Shown here one piece after another: positions 1 through 13,252 of a stretch of 16,336 bases of DNA. The DNA lies in contig NZ_JBBECC010000157.1 of the NCBI RefSeq assembly GCF_040882025.1, forward strand, positions 1-16,336. Reading direction: 5' to 3'. A model generated the notes under the pieces. It was not told the DNA's origin. It worked only from the letters and a program-made list of their open reading frames with translations, and did not search any database. The stretch comes from Parvibaculum sp040882025. Lineage in GTDB: Bacteria; Pseudomonadota; Alphaproteobacteria; Parvibaculales; Parvibaculaceae. Positions within the stretch are counted from its first letter, which is position 1. The number at the start of each line of letters is the position of its first letter. Both the position numbers and the translations under genes were made by a program.

Positions 1-86
1 TCGCGATGGAAGAGAAGCTCCGCTTCGCCATCCGCGAAGGCGGGCGCACCGTCGGCGCAGGCGTCGTCTCTAAAGTGTTGAAGTAA
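1..86 (+). CDS. tuf: Elongation factor Tu, 3' end only (first tuf copy)
   Basis: Only the last 27 full residues and the TAA stop of EF-Tu are present; the gene enters from the left edge. The visible tail reads AMEEKLRFAIREGGRTVGAG followed by VVSKVLK. This is the conserved end of EF-Tu domain 3, the beta-barrel that helps hold aminoacyl-tRNA. EF-Tu is the cytosolic GTPase that delivers aminoacyl-tRNA to the ribosomal A site. tRNA-Trp starts 26 nt after the stop and secE follows, so co-transcription as tuf-trnW-secE-nusG is likely. A second tuf start lies at the right edge of the window, so the genome carries at least two copies. The identity is secure from the tail, but nothing can be said about the rest of the gene. 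Confidence 0.93.
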   Translation, partial: AMEEKLRFAIREGGRTVGAGVVSKVLK

Positions 87-112
87 GGCTTGCCGCGCTC
101 GCGGTGAGGCTT

Positions 113-188
113 AGGAGTGTAGCTCAACTGGTAGAGCACCGGTCTCCAAAACCGGGGGTTGGGGGTTCGAGCCCCTCCACTCCTGCCA
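113..188 (+). tRNA. trnW: tRNA-Trp (anticodon CCA)
   Basis: A 76-nt cloverleaf can be folded by eye. The acceptor arm AGGAGTG (113-119) pairs with CACTCCT (178-184), followed by discriminator G185 and an encoded CCA end (186-188). The D arm contains AGCTCAACTGGTAGAGC. The anticodon arm is CCGGT (139-143), loop CTCCAAA (144-150) and ACCGG (151-155), with anticodon CCA at 146-148, which reads UGG. The T arm GGGGG-TTCGAGC-CCCTC carries the standard TTCGA loop. It lies between tuf and secE, a conserved arrangement in alphaproteobacteria, and is probably excised from the tuf-secE transcript. Confidence 0.97.
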
Positions 189-275
189 GGCCTCGGTCAA
201 GGGGCAGGCAGGTTGGAACCGGTGAGGTGGCGATATCGGATTTCCGATGAAGCTGAGAGGCAATTGGTAGGAAAA

Positions 276-476
276 ATGGCGAAGACCAATCCACTCGAGT
301 TTCTTCAGGAAGTGCGGGCAGAGACCAAAAAGGTCACTTGGCCAACGCGACGCGAGACGGTCATCACCACGGTGATGGTGTTCATCATGGTTGCGCTGGC
401 AATGGTGTTCTTCTTTCTGGCAGACACGGCGCTGAGCTACGTCGTTTCGCTCGTGCTCGGATTCGGCGGCAATTGA
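276..476 (+). CDS. secE: Preprotein translocase subunit SecE
   Basis: SecE is the small essential subunit of the SecYEG channel in the inner membrane; it clamps the two halves of SecY. The 66-residue product begins MAKTNPLEFLQEVRAETKKV. An amphipathic N-terminal helix with the conserved KKVTWPTRRET segment (about residues 18-28) precedes one hydrophobic membrane helix (about 30-52). This is the short, single-span SecE found outside enterobacteria, whose own version has three spans. The ATG at 276 is preferred over an in-frame upstream start at 159, because that extension would read through the tRNA and lacks SecE similarity; TAGGAAAA just upstream can act as a ribosome binding site. nusG follows after 34 nt, the standard secE-nusG pair. 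Confidence 0.95.
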   Translation: MAKTNPLEFLQEVRAETKKVTWPTRRETVITTVMVFIMVALAMVFFFLADTALSYVVSLVLGFGGN

Positions 477-482
477 GGATGC

Positions 483-497
483 GAGGCTTCGTGCCTC
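483..497 (+). other. Small hairpin in the secE-nusG gap
   Basis: GAGGC (483-487), loop TTCGT, GCCTC (493-497) forms a 5-bp stem in the 34-nt gap, 13 nt before the nusG start. It has no T tract and is too small to be a terminator. It may influence nusG ribosome loading, since no clear Shine-Dalgarno sequence lies between it and the start codon. Chance is a real alternative for a stem this short. Confidence 0.35.
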
Positions 498-510
498 TTC
501 GGATTTAAAT

Positions 511-1041
511 ATGGCCAAACGCTGGTACATCGTTCACGCCTACTCGAATTTCGAGAAGAAGGTTGCCGAGTCGCTCAGAGAGCAGGCCGAGCAGCACGGG
601 CTCTCGGATCAGTTCGAGGAAATTCTTGTCCCGACCGAAGAAGTAGTCGAGGTGCGGCGCGGGCGGAAGATCAACGCCGAGCGCAAGTTCTTTCCCGGCT
701 ATGTGCTGGTGAAGATGGAGATGACGGACGAGGCTTATCACCTTGTCAAGAATACGCCGAAGGTGACGGGCTTTCTCGGCGCGGACAACAAGCCGCAGCC
801 GATCAGCCAGGGTGAAGTCGACCGCATCCTGCATCAGGTGCAGGAGGGTGTTGAGCGACCGAAGCCCTCGATCACTTTCGAGATCGGCGAGCAGGTTCGC
901 GTCGCGGACGGACCTTTCGCCTCGTTCAACGGTTTCGTCGAGGAAGTCGACGAAGAGAAGGCGCGGCTCAAGGTAGCCGTGTCGATTTTCGGCCGGGCGA
1001 CCCCGGTCGAGCTCGAATATGCGCAGGTGGAGAAGCTCTAG
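511..1041 (+). CDS. nusG: Transcription termination/antitermination factor NusG
   Basis: NusG binds the clamp of elongating RNA polymerase, suppresses pausing, and links polymerase to Rho or to ribosomal protein S10. The 176-residue product starts MAKRWYIVHAYSNFEKKVAE, the typical NusG N-terminal (NGN) domain, with the conserved KFFPGYVLVKMEMTDEAYH stretch around residues 65-85. After a linker, the C-terminal KOW domain (about residues 120-176) contains VADGPFASFNGFVEEVDEEK. The length matches bacterial NusG. The ATG at 511 fits the family start, but the upstream sequence has no obvious Shine-Dalgarno motif, so translation may depend on coupling or on the AT-rich stretch just before the start. 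It follows secE by 34 nt and precedes rplK by 106 nt. Confidence 0.97.
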   Translation: MAKRWYIVHAYSNFEKKVAESLREQAEQHGLSDQFEEILVPTEEVVEVRRGRKINAERKFFPGYVLVKMEMTDEAYHLVKNTPKVTGFLGADNKPQPISQGEVDRILHQVQEGVERPKPSITFEIGEQVRVADGPFASFNGFVEEVDEEKARLKVAVSIFGRATPVELEYAQVEKL

Positions 1042-1065
1042 GGCTTCAACCCGTCTCGTGCTCTC

Positions 1066-1109
1066 GTGGGAGGCGTATCGGACGAAACAACCGATACGCT
1101 GCTGACCAC
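1066..1109 (+). promoter_or_regulatory. Candidate ribosomal protein L1 binding leader of rplK-rplA
   Basis: A two-part stem lies in the nusG-rplK gap. The outer stem is GTGG (1066-1069) with CCAC (1106-1109). An asymmetric internal loop follows (GAG on the 5' side, TGCTGA on the 3' side). The inner stem is a perfect 9-bp pairing of GCGTATCGG (1073-1081) with CCGATACGC (1091-1099), closed by a 9-nt loop. Short stem, asymmetric purine loop, longer stem is the shape of the L1 site on 23S rRNA and of its mRNA mimic upstream of rplK, through which L1 represses rplK-rplA translation. The position, 38 nt before rplK, fits. The fold is seen directly; L1 binding is inferred from family knowledge. Confidence 0.72.
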
Positions 1110-1147
1110 TAACCCAAAGAGCCGGGGATGTCCGGCAGGGGAAAGAC

Positions 1148-1576
1148 ATGGCGAAGAAAATCGAAGGCTATATCAAGCTGCAAGTGCCGGCAGGCGCGGC
1201 AAATCCGTCGCCGCCCATCGGCCCCGCGCTCGGCCAGCGCGGTCTCAATATTATGGAGTTCTGCAAGGCGTTCAACGCAGCGACGCAGAAGATGGAACAG
1301 GGAATGCCGATCCCGGTCGTCATTACCGCCTATTCGGACCGCTCGTTCACCTTCGCGATGAAGACGCCGCCGGCGTCCTACTTCCTGAAGAAGGCGGCGA
1401 AGATCACGTCGGGCTCGAAGACGCCCGGCCGCGCAAGCGCCGGCAGCGTGACACTGGGTCAGTGCCGTGAGATCGCCGAGGCGAAGTTTGTCGATCTCAA
1501 CGCCAATGATCTTGATCAGGCGACGAAGATTATTGCTGGTTCCGCCCGTTCCATGGGCCTTCAGGTGGTGGAGTGA
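1148..1576 (+). CDS. rplK: 50S ribosomal protein L11
   Basis: L11 binds the GTPase-associated centre of 23S rRNA at the base of the stalk and takes part in factor-dependent steps and in RelA activation. The 142-residue product begins MAKKIEGYIKLQVPAGAANP and has the proline-rich N-terminal domain motif PPIGPALGQRGLNIMEFCKA (about residues 22-41). The C-terminal RNA-binding domain includes KTPPASYFLKKAA and GSVTLGQCREIAE. The length is normal for the family. AGGGGAAAG ends 2 nt before the ATG and can serve as the ribosome binding site. The coding end is adjacent to or overlaps the start region of rplA, so the two are translationally coupled, consistent with joint control by L1. Confidence 0.98.
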   Translation: MAKKIEGYIKLQVPAGAANPSPPIGPALGQRGLNIMEFCKAFNAATQKMEQGMPIPVVITAYSDRSFTFAMKTPPASYFLKKAAKITSGSKTPGRASAGSVTLGQCREIAEAKFVDLNANDLDQATKIIAGSARSMGLQVVE

Positions 1577-1581
1577 GCGCG

Positions 1582-2280
1582 ATGAGCAATTCAGCAGGCA
1601 AACGTATTACGAAGGCCCGTGAGGGTGTCGATCACAAGAAGGCCTACGGGCTTGGCGAAGCGGTGAAGCTCGTGAAAGAACGTGCGACCGCGAAGTTCGA
1701 CGAGACGATCGAAGTCGCGATCTCGCTCGGCGTCGATCCGCGCCATGCAGACCAGATGGTTCGCGGTGTTGTGGCGCTGCCGAATGGTTCCGGCCGTACG
1801 GTTAGGGTTGCGGTGTTCGCGAAAGGCGACAAGGCGGATGCAGCCAAGGCTGCCGGTGCCGACATCGTCGGTGCCGAAGATCTCGCCGAAATCGTGCAGT
1901 CGGGCAAGATCGACTTCGACCGCTGCATCGCAACGCCGGACATGATGCCGCTGGTCGGCCGTCTCGGCAAAGTGCTCGGTCCTCGCGGCCTGATGCCGAA
2001 CCCCAAGGTCGGCACGGTGACGCCGGATGTCGCCGAGGCGGTGAAAGCCGCGAAAGGCGGCGCGGTTGAGTTCCGTGTCGAGAAGGCGGGCATCGTTCAT
2101 GCCGGCGTCGGCAAGGCGAGCTTCACCGAGGAACAGATTCTCGGCAATGTGCGCGCGCTGGTCGATGCGGTGCAGAAGGCGAAGCCGGCCGGTTCGAAAG
2201 GCACGTATATAAAGCGCATTGCGCTCAGTTCGACCATGGGCCCCGGCGTCAAGGTCGAACCGCAAAGCGTGACCGCCTAG
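1582..2280 (+). CDS. rplA: 50S ribosomal protein L1
   Basis: L1 forms the mobile L1 stalk at the ribosomal E site and also represses its own operon by binding the rplK leader. The product is 232 residues from this start. It contains the expected EAVKLVKERATAKFDETIEV segment near the N-terminus, the central GRLGKVLGPRGLMPNPKVGT motif and the C-terminal GTYIKRIALSSTMGPGVKVE. I chose ATG 1582 because GGAG at 1570-1573 sits 8 nt upstream. The alternative is GTG at 1573, overlapping the rplK stop by 4 nt and adding three residues (MSA). Either start leaves rplK and rplA tightly coupled. The start is the only uncertain part of this call. Confidence 0.95.
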   Translation: MSNSAGKRITKAREGVDHKKAYGLGEAVKLVKERATAKFDETIEVAISLGVDPRHADQMVRGVVALPNGSGRTVRVAVFAKGDKADAAKAAGADIVGAEDLAEIVQSGKIDFDRCIATPDMMPLVGRLGKVLGPRGLMPNPKVGTVTPDVAEAVKAAKGGAVEFRVEKAGIVHAGVGKASFTEEQILGNVRALVDAVQKAKPAGSKGTYIKRIALSSTMGPGVKVEPQSVTA

Positions 2281-2347
2281 GGCGGCATAAGAGTTTCCGT
2301 TCGCGGTCTCATTGCGAGGCTGTGAACGGCAAGTGCGGACGGGACGT

Positions 2348-2380
2348 GTGGTCACTTCGGCGGCGAGCCGGAGTGGCTAC
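2348..2380 (+). promoter_or_regulatory. 14-bp hairpin in the rplJ leader
   Basis: The 5' arm 2348-2361 pairs with 2367-2380 through 14 consecutive pairs, three of them G-U, around the loop GGCGA. It is nested inside the perfect 8-bp stem 2322-2329/2389-2396. This composite is a strong candidate for the protein-binding part of the leader, but protein binding is not shown by the sequence. Confidence 0.6.
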
Positions 2381-2660
2381 GCCATCGTCCGTTCACCTGT
2401 CCGAGACTGCGGGCGCCGAGGTTCCTTCGGGAACCGACGCTTAATCGCCAATCAAGACGGCGGCCGGCAATAGGCGGGAGTTTGAACGGTTTCATGGGGC
2501 CTTTCGGGCTTATGAGATCGGTTGGAACCCGGGACGACAGGCAAGTGAGCGCCGTTCGACAAAGGCGCGAGGCTTGACCGCCCCGCGTCCGCTTCGAGCG
2601 GTAAACGCCAACGGCGGCGGAGAGACGGGTGATGTGCCCGTTCCGAAGTCGCCCCTGAGT

Positions 2661-2677
2661 GCATGAGGGTTTCATGC
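2661..2677 (+). promoter_or_regulatory. Hairpin just upstream of the rplJ ribosome binding site
   Basis: GCATGA (2661-2666), loop GGGTT, TCATGC (2672-2677) forms a perfect 6-bp stem ending 4 nt before the Shine-Dalgarno GGAG (2682-2685) of rplJ. It leaves the ribosome binding site single-stranded, and could act as an insulator or as part of an on/off fold with the upstream leader. Confidence 0.45.
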
Positions 2678-2692
2678 GCACGGAGAGAGAAA

Positions 2693-3211
2693 GTGGACAG
2701 AGCTGAAAAGTCAGAGCTCGTGACGGAACTCAACGGCGTGTTTTCGACCGCCGCTGTGGTCGTCGTCGCCCACTACAGCGGTCTCACCGTGAACCAGATG
2801 TCCGATCTGCGTTCGCGGATGAACAAGGCCGGAGCTTCGTTCAAGGTAACGAAGAACCGGCTCGCGAAGCTCGCTCTGGACGGCACCCCGATGAACGAGA
2901 TCAACGATCTCTTCGCGGGGCCGACGGCGATCGCCTATTCGAACGACCCGGTTGCTGCCCCCAAGGTTGCGATCGAGTTCGCCAAGGACAACCAGAAGCT
3001 GGTGATCCTCGGCGGCGCGATGGGCGAGACGGTTCTCGATGCAAAAGCAGTGAAGCAACTTGCCGACCTGCCGTCGCTCGACGAACTGCGCGCGAAGATT
3101 GTGGGCATGATCCAGACGCCTGCCACCCGCATCGCGGGTGTGCTGCAGGCACCTGCCGGCCAACTGGCGCGCGTGCTGAATGCCTATGCCACCAAGAGCG
3201 AAGCGGCGTGA
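2693..3211 (+). CDS. rplJ: 50S ribosomal protein L10
   Basis: L10 anchors the L7/L12 dimers to the ribosome and with them represses its own mRNA. The product is 172 residues from the GTG start and begins MDRAEKSELVTELNGVFSTA, matching the usual alphaproteobacterial L10 start. The rRNA-binding domain includes VVVAHYSGLTVNQMSDLRSR and FKVTKNRLAKLAL; the C-terminal helix (about residues 145-172, QAPAGQLARVLNAYATKSEA) is the L7/L12 docking part. GTG 2693 has GGAG (2682-2685) 7 nt upstream, whereas the longer in-frame start at 2663 would place the Shine-Dalgarno inside the gene and add residues foreign to L10. rplL follows after 48 nt. The GTG start may lower translation relative to rplL, which is needed in excess. 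Confidence 0.96.
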   Translation: MDRAEKSELVTELNGVFSTAAVVVVAHYSGLTVNQMSDLRSRMNKAGASFKVTKNRLAKLALDGTPMNEINDLFAGPTAIAYSNDPVAAPKVAIEFAKDNQKLVILGGAMGETVLDAKAVKQLADLPSLDELRAKIVGMIQTPATRIAGVLQAPAGQLARVLNAYATKSEAA

Positions 3212-3259
3212 CCGCTGCGGTGAACCGAAACCAACCGAACCTCAAAGAAAGACACTGAA

Positions 3260-3631
3260 ATGACCGATCTCGCAAAAATCGTTGAAGACCTTTCCGGCCT
3301 GACCGTCCTTCAGGCGGCTGAGTTGTCGAAGATGCTCGAAGAGAAGTGGGGCGTCTCCGCTGCCGCTCCAGTCGCTGTTGCGGCTGCTGGTGCGGCTCCG
3401 GCCGCGGCTGCCGAAGAGCAGACCGAGTTCGAGGTGGTGCTTGCCGCCGCGGGCGAAAAGAAGATCGAGGTGATCAAGGAAGTCCGCACGATCACGGGCC
3501 TCGGCCTCAAGGAAGCCAAGGACCTTGTCGAAGGCGCTCCGAAGACCGTCAAGGAAGGCGCGTCGAAGGACGAGGCTGCCAAGATCAAGGCGCAGCTCGA
3601 GAAAGCCGGCGCCAAAGTCGAACTCAAGTAA
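3260..3631 (+). CDS. rplL: 50S ribosomal protein L7/L12
   Basis: L7/L12 is the multicopy acidic stalk protein that recruits and stimulates EF-Tu, EF-G, IF2 and release factors. The 123-residue product has the N-terminal dimerisation and L10-binding domain (1-33, including LTVLQAAELSKMLEEKWGV) and an Ala/Pro-rich flexible hinge (about 34-52). The C-terminal factor-binding domain contains EKKIEVIKEVRTITGLGLKE and AKDLVEGAPKTVKEG. The length is typical. The upstream sequence AAAGAAAGACACTGAA gives only a weak Shine-Dalgarno, which is unusual for a protein made in excess. It is followed by a 178-nt gap with strong hairpins before rpoB. Confidence 0.98.
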   Translation: MTDLAKIVEDLSGLTVLQAAELSKMLEEKWGVSAAAPVAVAAAGAAPAAAAEEQTEFEVVLAAAGEKKIEVIKEVRTITGLGLKEAKDLVEGAPKTVKEGASKDEAAKIKAQLEKAGAKVELK

Positions 3632-3648
3632 GTTCGTATCAACCGTTG

Positions 3649-3687
3649 CGGTTGGGATGGAAGGCTGCACGCTTTCCATTCCAACCG
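3649..3687 (+). promoter_or_regulatory. 17-bp hairpin in the rplL-rpoB gap (processing or attenuation element)
   Basis: Positions 3649-3665 pair with 3671-3687 through 17 uninterrupted pairs (three G-U) around the loop TGCAC. No T run follows, so it is unlikely to be a simple intrinsic terminator. In E. coli the same gap contains an RNase III cleavage site and an attenuator that lowers rpoBC expression relative to the ribosomal proteins; this long unbroken helix would suit RNase III. Structure is seen; function is inferred by position. Confidence 0.65.
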
Positions 3688-3690
3688 ACA

Positions 3691-3712
3691 CTCCGGAGCC
3701 AGGGCTCTGGAG
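3691..3712 (+). promoter_or_regulatory. Second hairpin in the rplL-rpoB gap
   Basis: CTCCGGAGC (3691-3699), loop CAGG, GCTCTGGAG (3704-3712) makes a 9-bp stem with one G-U pair, directly after the 17-bp hairpin. It has no T tract. It may stabilise the 5' end of the rpoB message after processing or contribute to attenuation. Confidence 0.5.
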
Positions 3713-3809
3713 ACCCCTCACAGAGAAGGCGGGCCTTGAGACCGGGCAGCCCCCTTTCCGACTGAAAGCCCGGCCGCCGTTCTAATGCAGAGCGTTGCGA
3801 GGAGCACAA

Positions 3810-7898
<4,089 letters not shown>

Positions 7899-7909
7899 TG
7901 CGAAACGGA

Positions 7910-7939
7910 GGCGGCGCGCCCTTTGCCGGCCGCGCCGCC
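7910..7939 (+). promoter_or_regulatory. GC-only 9-bp hairpin in the rpoB-rpoC gap
   Basis: GGCGGCGCG (7910-7918) pairs perfectly with CGCGCCGCC (7931-7939) around a 12-nt loop, starting 11 nt after the rpoB stop. A second hairpin, CGCCC-TTCG-GGGCG (7946-7959), follows at once. Neither has a T tract, so full termination is not expected; pausing, 3'-end protection or a processing boundary between rpoB and rpoC are plausible. Confidence 0.5.
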
Positions 7940-8065
7940 GCTTTCCGCCCTTCGGGGCGACGAAGGCGAGACAGAGATTGATATACGGGGTATGCGGACG
8001 GATGGCCCCACCGGACGCGAACGATGCTCCCCGTTGATGTGGAGGCCCGAGCTCAGGAGAAGTCC

Positions 8066-12259
<4,194 letters not shown>

Positions 12260-12286
12260 CGACGTCAAGGTCAAGCAACGAACCAG

Positions 12287-12320
12287 AACAGGCCGTCCGG
12301 AGATCCCGGGCGGCCTGTTT
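12287..12320 (+). terminator. Intrinsic terminator of the rpoBC transcript
   Basis: A 14-bp GC-rich stem (12287-12300 with 12306-12319, one T-G pair, loop AGATC) begins 28 nt after the rpoC stop. The 3' flank is TTTCGTTTCC. The opposite strand reads a weaker T-containing tail (CTGGTTCGTT), so it may also stop transcription of the convergent gene that ends at 12331. Confidence 0.88.
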
Positions 12321-12330
12321 CGTTTCCGGG

Positions 12331-12720
12331 TCAGGCCGGCGCTTTGCCCGTGCGGCTGAGATAGAGAGCAAAGAGGACCACGAAGATGAAATCGCCCGCC
12401 GTCGCCCCGATCACCGTCGCGGACACGCCGGTCTGAGCGAATTGCAGCGCCACGAGGAAGCACAGGCCTAGCTTGCCGATGAGGCCGAGGGCCACGATCT
12501 GCCGGGTGCCCGGCCAGCCGAGCGCGACCATGGCATATCCGATGCCGAAGGTGCAGATGAGCAGGCCCGACATGCGGACAATGAGGAGATGCTCCGGCGC
12601 GAAGGGCGGCAGTTCGGCGTTGGCCACCACCATTTCAGGCACGAGCAGGGGTGGCAGCCCCGCGAGAAAGTTGAAGATAGCCGCGGCCCAGAAGATGGCC
12701 GACCAGTATTTTCCGTTCAC
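12331..12720 (-). CDS. Uncharacterised four-helix inner-membrane protein
   Basis: I do not recognise a named family. The 129-residue product (start GTG, MNGKYWSAIFWAAAIFNFLA) has four hydrophobic segments at about residues 6-27, 45-67, 73-94 and 101-121. Short polar loops and a brief basic C-terminus (RTGKAPA) fit an integral membrane protein without a cleaved signal. Residues FLAGLPPLLVPE after helix 1 and RMSGLLICTFGIGYAMVALG in helix 2 look like the conserved face of a small-membrane-protein family. The start is supported by GGGAGG on the minus strand 5 nt upstream. It is the only gene on the minus strand, convergent with rpoC and divergent from rpsL, and separates the rpo and str operons. 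No catalytic or metal motif is visible, so function is unknown. Confidence 0.78.
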   Translation of the reverse strand: MNGKYWSAIFWAAAIFNFLAGLPPLLVPEMVVANAELPPFAPEHLLIVRMSGLLICTFGIGYAMVALGWPGTRQIVALGLIGKLGLCFLVALQFAQTGVSATVIGATAGDFIFVVLFALYLSRTGKAPA

Positions 12721-12960
12721 GTCGCCCTCCCGTCATCACGTGCGGAAGGTATTCTGCCGCCACGGGGTTCGCAGTCCTATGGGAAAAATGTCGTATCGGC
12801 GTTCGCCCGGCCGGCAGAATCAGTGAGAATCACTTCCGCCGATCAAGCGGGGCGAAGGCGCTTCCGGGCCTTCCAGCGAAGGTATTTTGGAGGTCTGCCG
12901 CCTTCCGAGCGGCACGGAAGGTCGGGTCGGGGGCGAAACGTCTCTCCCGGGCGGTTTTCC
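12721..12960. other. Intergenic region upstream of the membrane protein gene
   Basis: No supported gene lies here. It should hold the promoter of the minus-strand membrane protein gene. A weak minus-strand -35-like TTGATC (12841-12846) exists, but no good -10 follows. Direct repeats AGAATCA (12817-12823 and 12827-12833) and the dyad GTGA-GAA-TCAC (12824-12834) could be a protein site. A GC-rich inverted repeat pairs CCG-CCTTCC (12898-12906) with GGAAGG-T-CGG (12916-12925). None is assigned a function. Confidence 0.5.
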
Positions 12961-12982
12961 TAGCATTTCTTAAGGATTGGGG

Positions 12983-13011
12983 TTGACGGGGTAGGGACCC
13001 CAGAGTAGGTT
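12983..13011 (+). promoter_or_regulatory. Candidate sigma-70-type promoter of the str operon
   Basis: TTGACG (12983-12988) is followed by a 17-nt spacer and TAGGTT (13006-13011). An AT-richer stretch (12954-12978, TTTTCCTAGCATTTCTTAAG) lies upstream like an UP element, and the bases after the -10 are GC-rich (CCGCCCAC), as in stringently controlled promoters of ribosomal genes. The -10 matches the consensus poorly, so this is tentative. Transcription would begin near 13018 and give a leader of about 260 nt. Confidence 0.4.
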
Positions 13012-13169
13012 CCGCCCACTTTCGCTCCAGGTAGTAGAGCTCCCCGGGTGCCGGGCCTGTAAGTCCCTGACGGGATTGGCCCTTCGCCGGATCTAGACAC
13101 TGGGGTCAGTGAACAGAATACGAGGAATGGCGCACGATTCCGGACACTAGACCGGGATCCTCTGCATTT

Positions 13170-13200
13170 GGACGCAAAACCCGATTGGGGTTTGGTGTCC
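13170..13200 (+). promoter_or_regulatory. 12-bp hairpin preceding the leader terminator
   Basis: Positions 13170-13182 pair with 13188-13200 (GGACGC/GGTGTCC side, then AAACCC/GGGTTT) with a single A-G mismatch, around the loop GATTG. It ends 5 nt before the terminator-like hairpin and could be the sensing half of an attenuator. Confidence 0.55.
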
Positions 13201-13205
13201 ATGAG

Positions 13206-13252
13206 CGCGCGCAGCCTATTCCGGATAAATCCGGGGCGGCGCGGCGTTTTTT
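13206..13252 (+). terminator. Terminator-like hairpin with T6 in the rpsL leader
   Basis: The lower stem pairs CGC-GCGC-A-GCC (13206-13216) with GGC-G-GCGC-G-GCG (13235-13246), with one bulge and one mismatch. The upper stem pairs CCGGA (13221-13225) with TCCGG (13230-13234) around TAAA. Six T residues (13247-13252) follow, then GTTTGG. This has the form of an intrinsic terminator, yet the rpsL start is only 28 nt downstream, so it more likely acts as an attenuator than as the end of another gene. Confidence 0.68.

Larger units (their letters stand above)
2281..2692 (+). promoter_or_regulatory. Structured rplJ leader (L10-type autoregulatory region)
   Basis: These 412 nt between rplA and rplJ hold no supported gene but much RNA structure. 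A perfect long-range stem GTGAACGG (2322-2329)/CCGTTCAC (2389-2396) encloses a 14-bp hairpin (2348-2380). Other elements are a 6-bp UUCG hairpin (2420-2435), a second long-range stem TTGAACGG (2482-2489)/CCGTTCGA (2552-2559) that competes with a local hairpin at about 2485-2523, CCGCT/AGCGG (2589-2601), ACGGG/CCCGT (2625-2641), and a 6-bp hairpin at 2661-2677. In proteobacteria this gap carries the L10 leader, where the L10-L7/L12 complex binds and represses rplJ-rplL translation. That role is inferred from position; I cannot tell which hairpin is the actual binding site. No convincing promoter was found. Confidence 0.7.

Noticed and set aside
233..246. ATCGG/CCGAT hairpin between tRNA-Trp and secE as a terminator
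   Set aside because: Only 5 bp and no T tract follows; more likely a chance fold within the tuf-trnW-secE-nusG transcript.
159..275. N-terminal extension of SecE starting inside the tRNA
   Set aside because: It would translate the tRNA-Trp sequence, and SecE similarity begins only at ATG 276.
2574..2602. TTGACC-like -35 before rplJ
   Set aside because: The hexamer at 17-nt spacing is AGCGGT, which is no -10, and it lies in the arm of a hairpin. No promoter is called.
12589..12963. Plus-strand open frame of 124 codons downstream of rpoC
   Set aside because: It overlaps the antisense of the membrane protein gene and then runs into non-coding sequence; composition is Arg/Gly-rich and no ribosome site is evident.
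13127..13150. Seven-codon frame MAHDSGH in the rpsL leader
   Set aside because: The AGG-like ribosome site is only about 1 nt from the ATG and the peptide has no regulatory codon run, so I treat it as chance.
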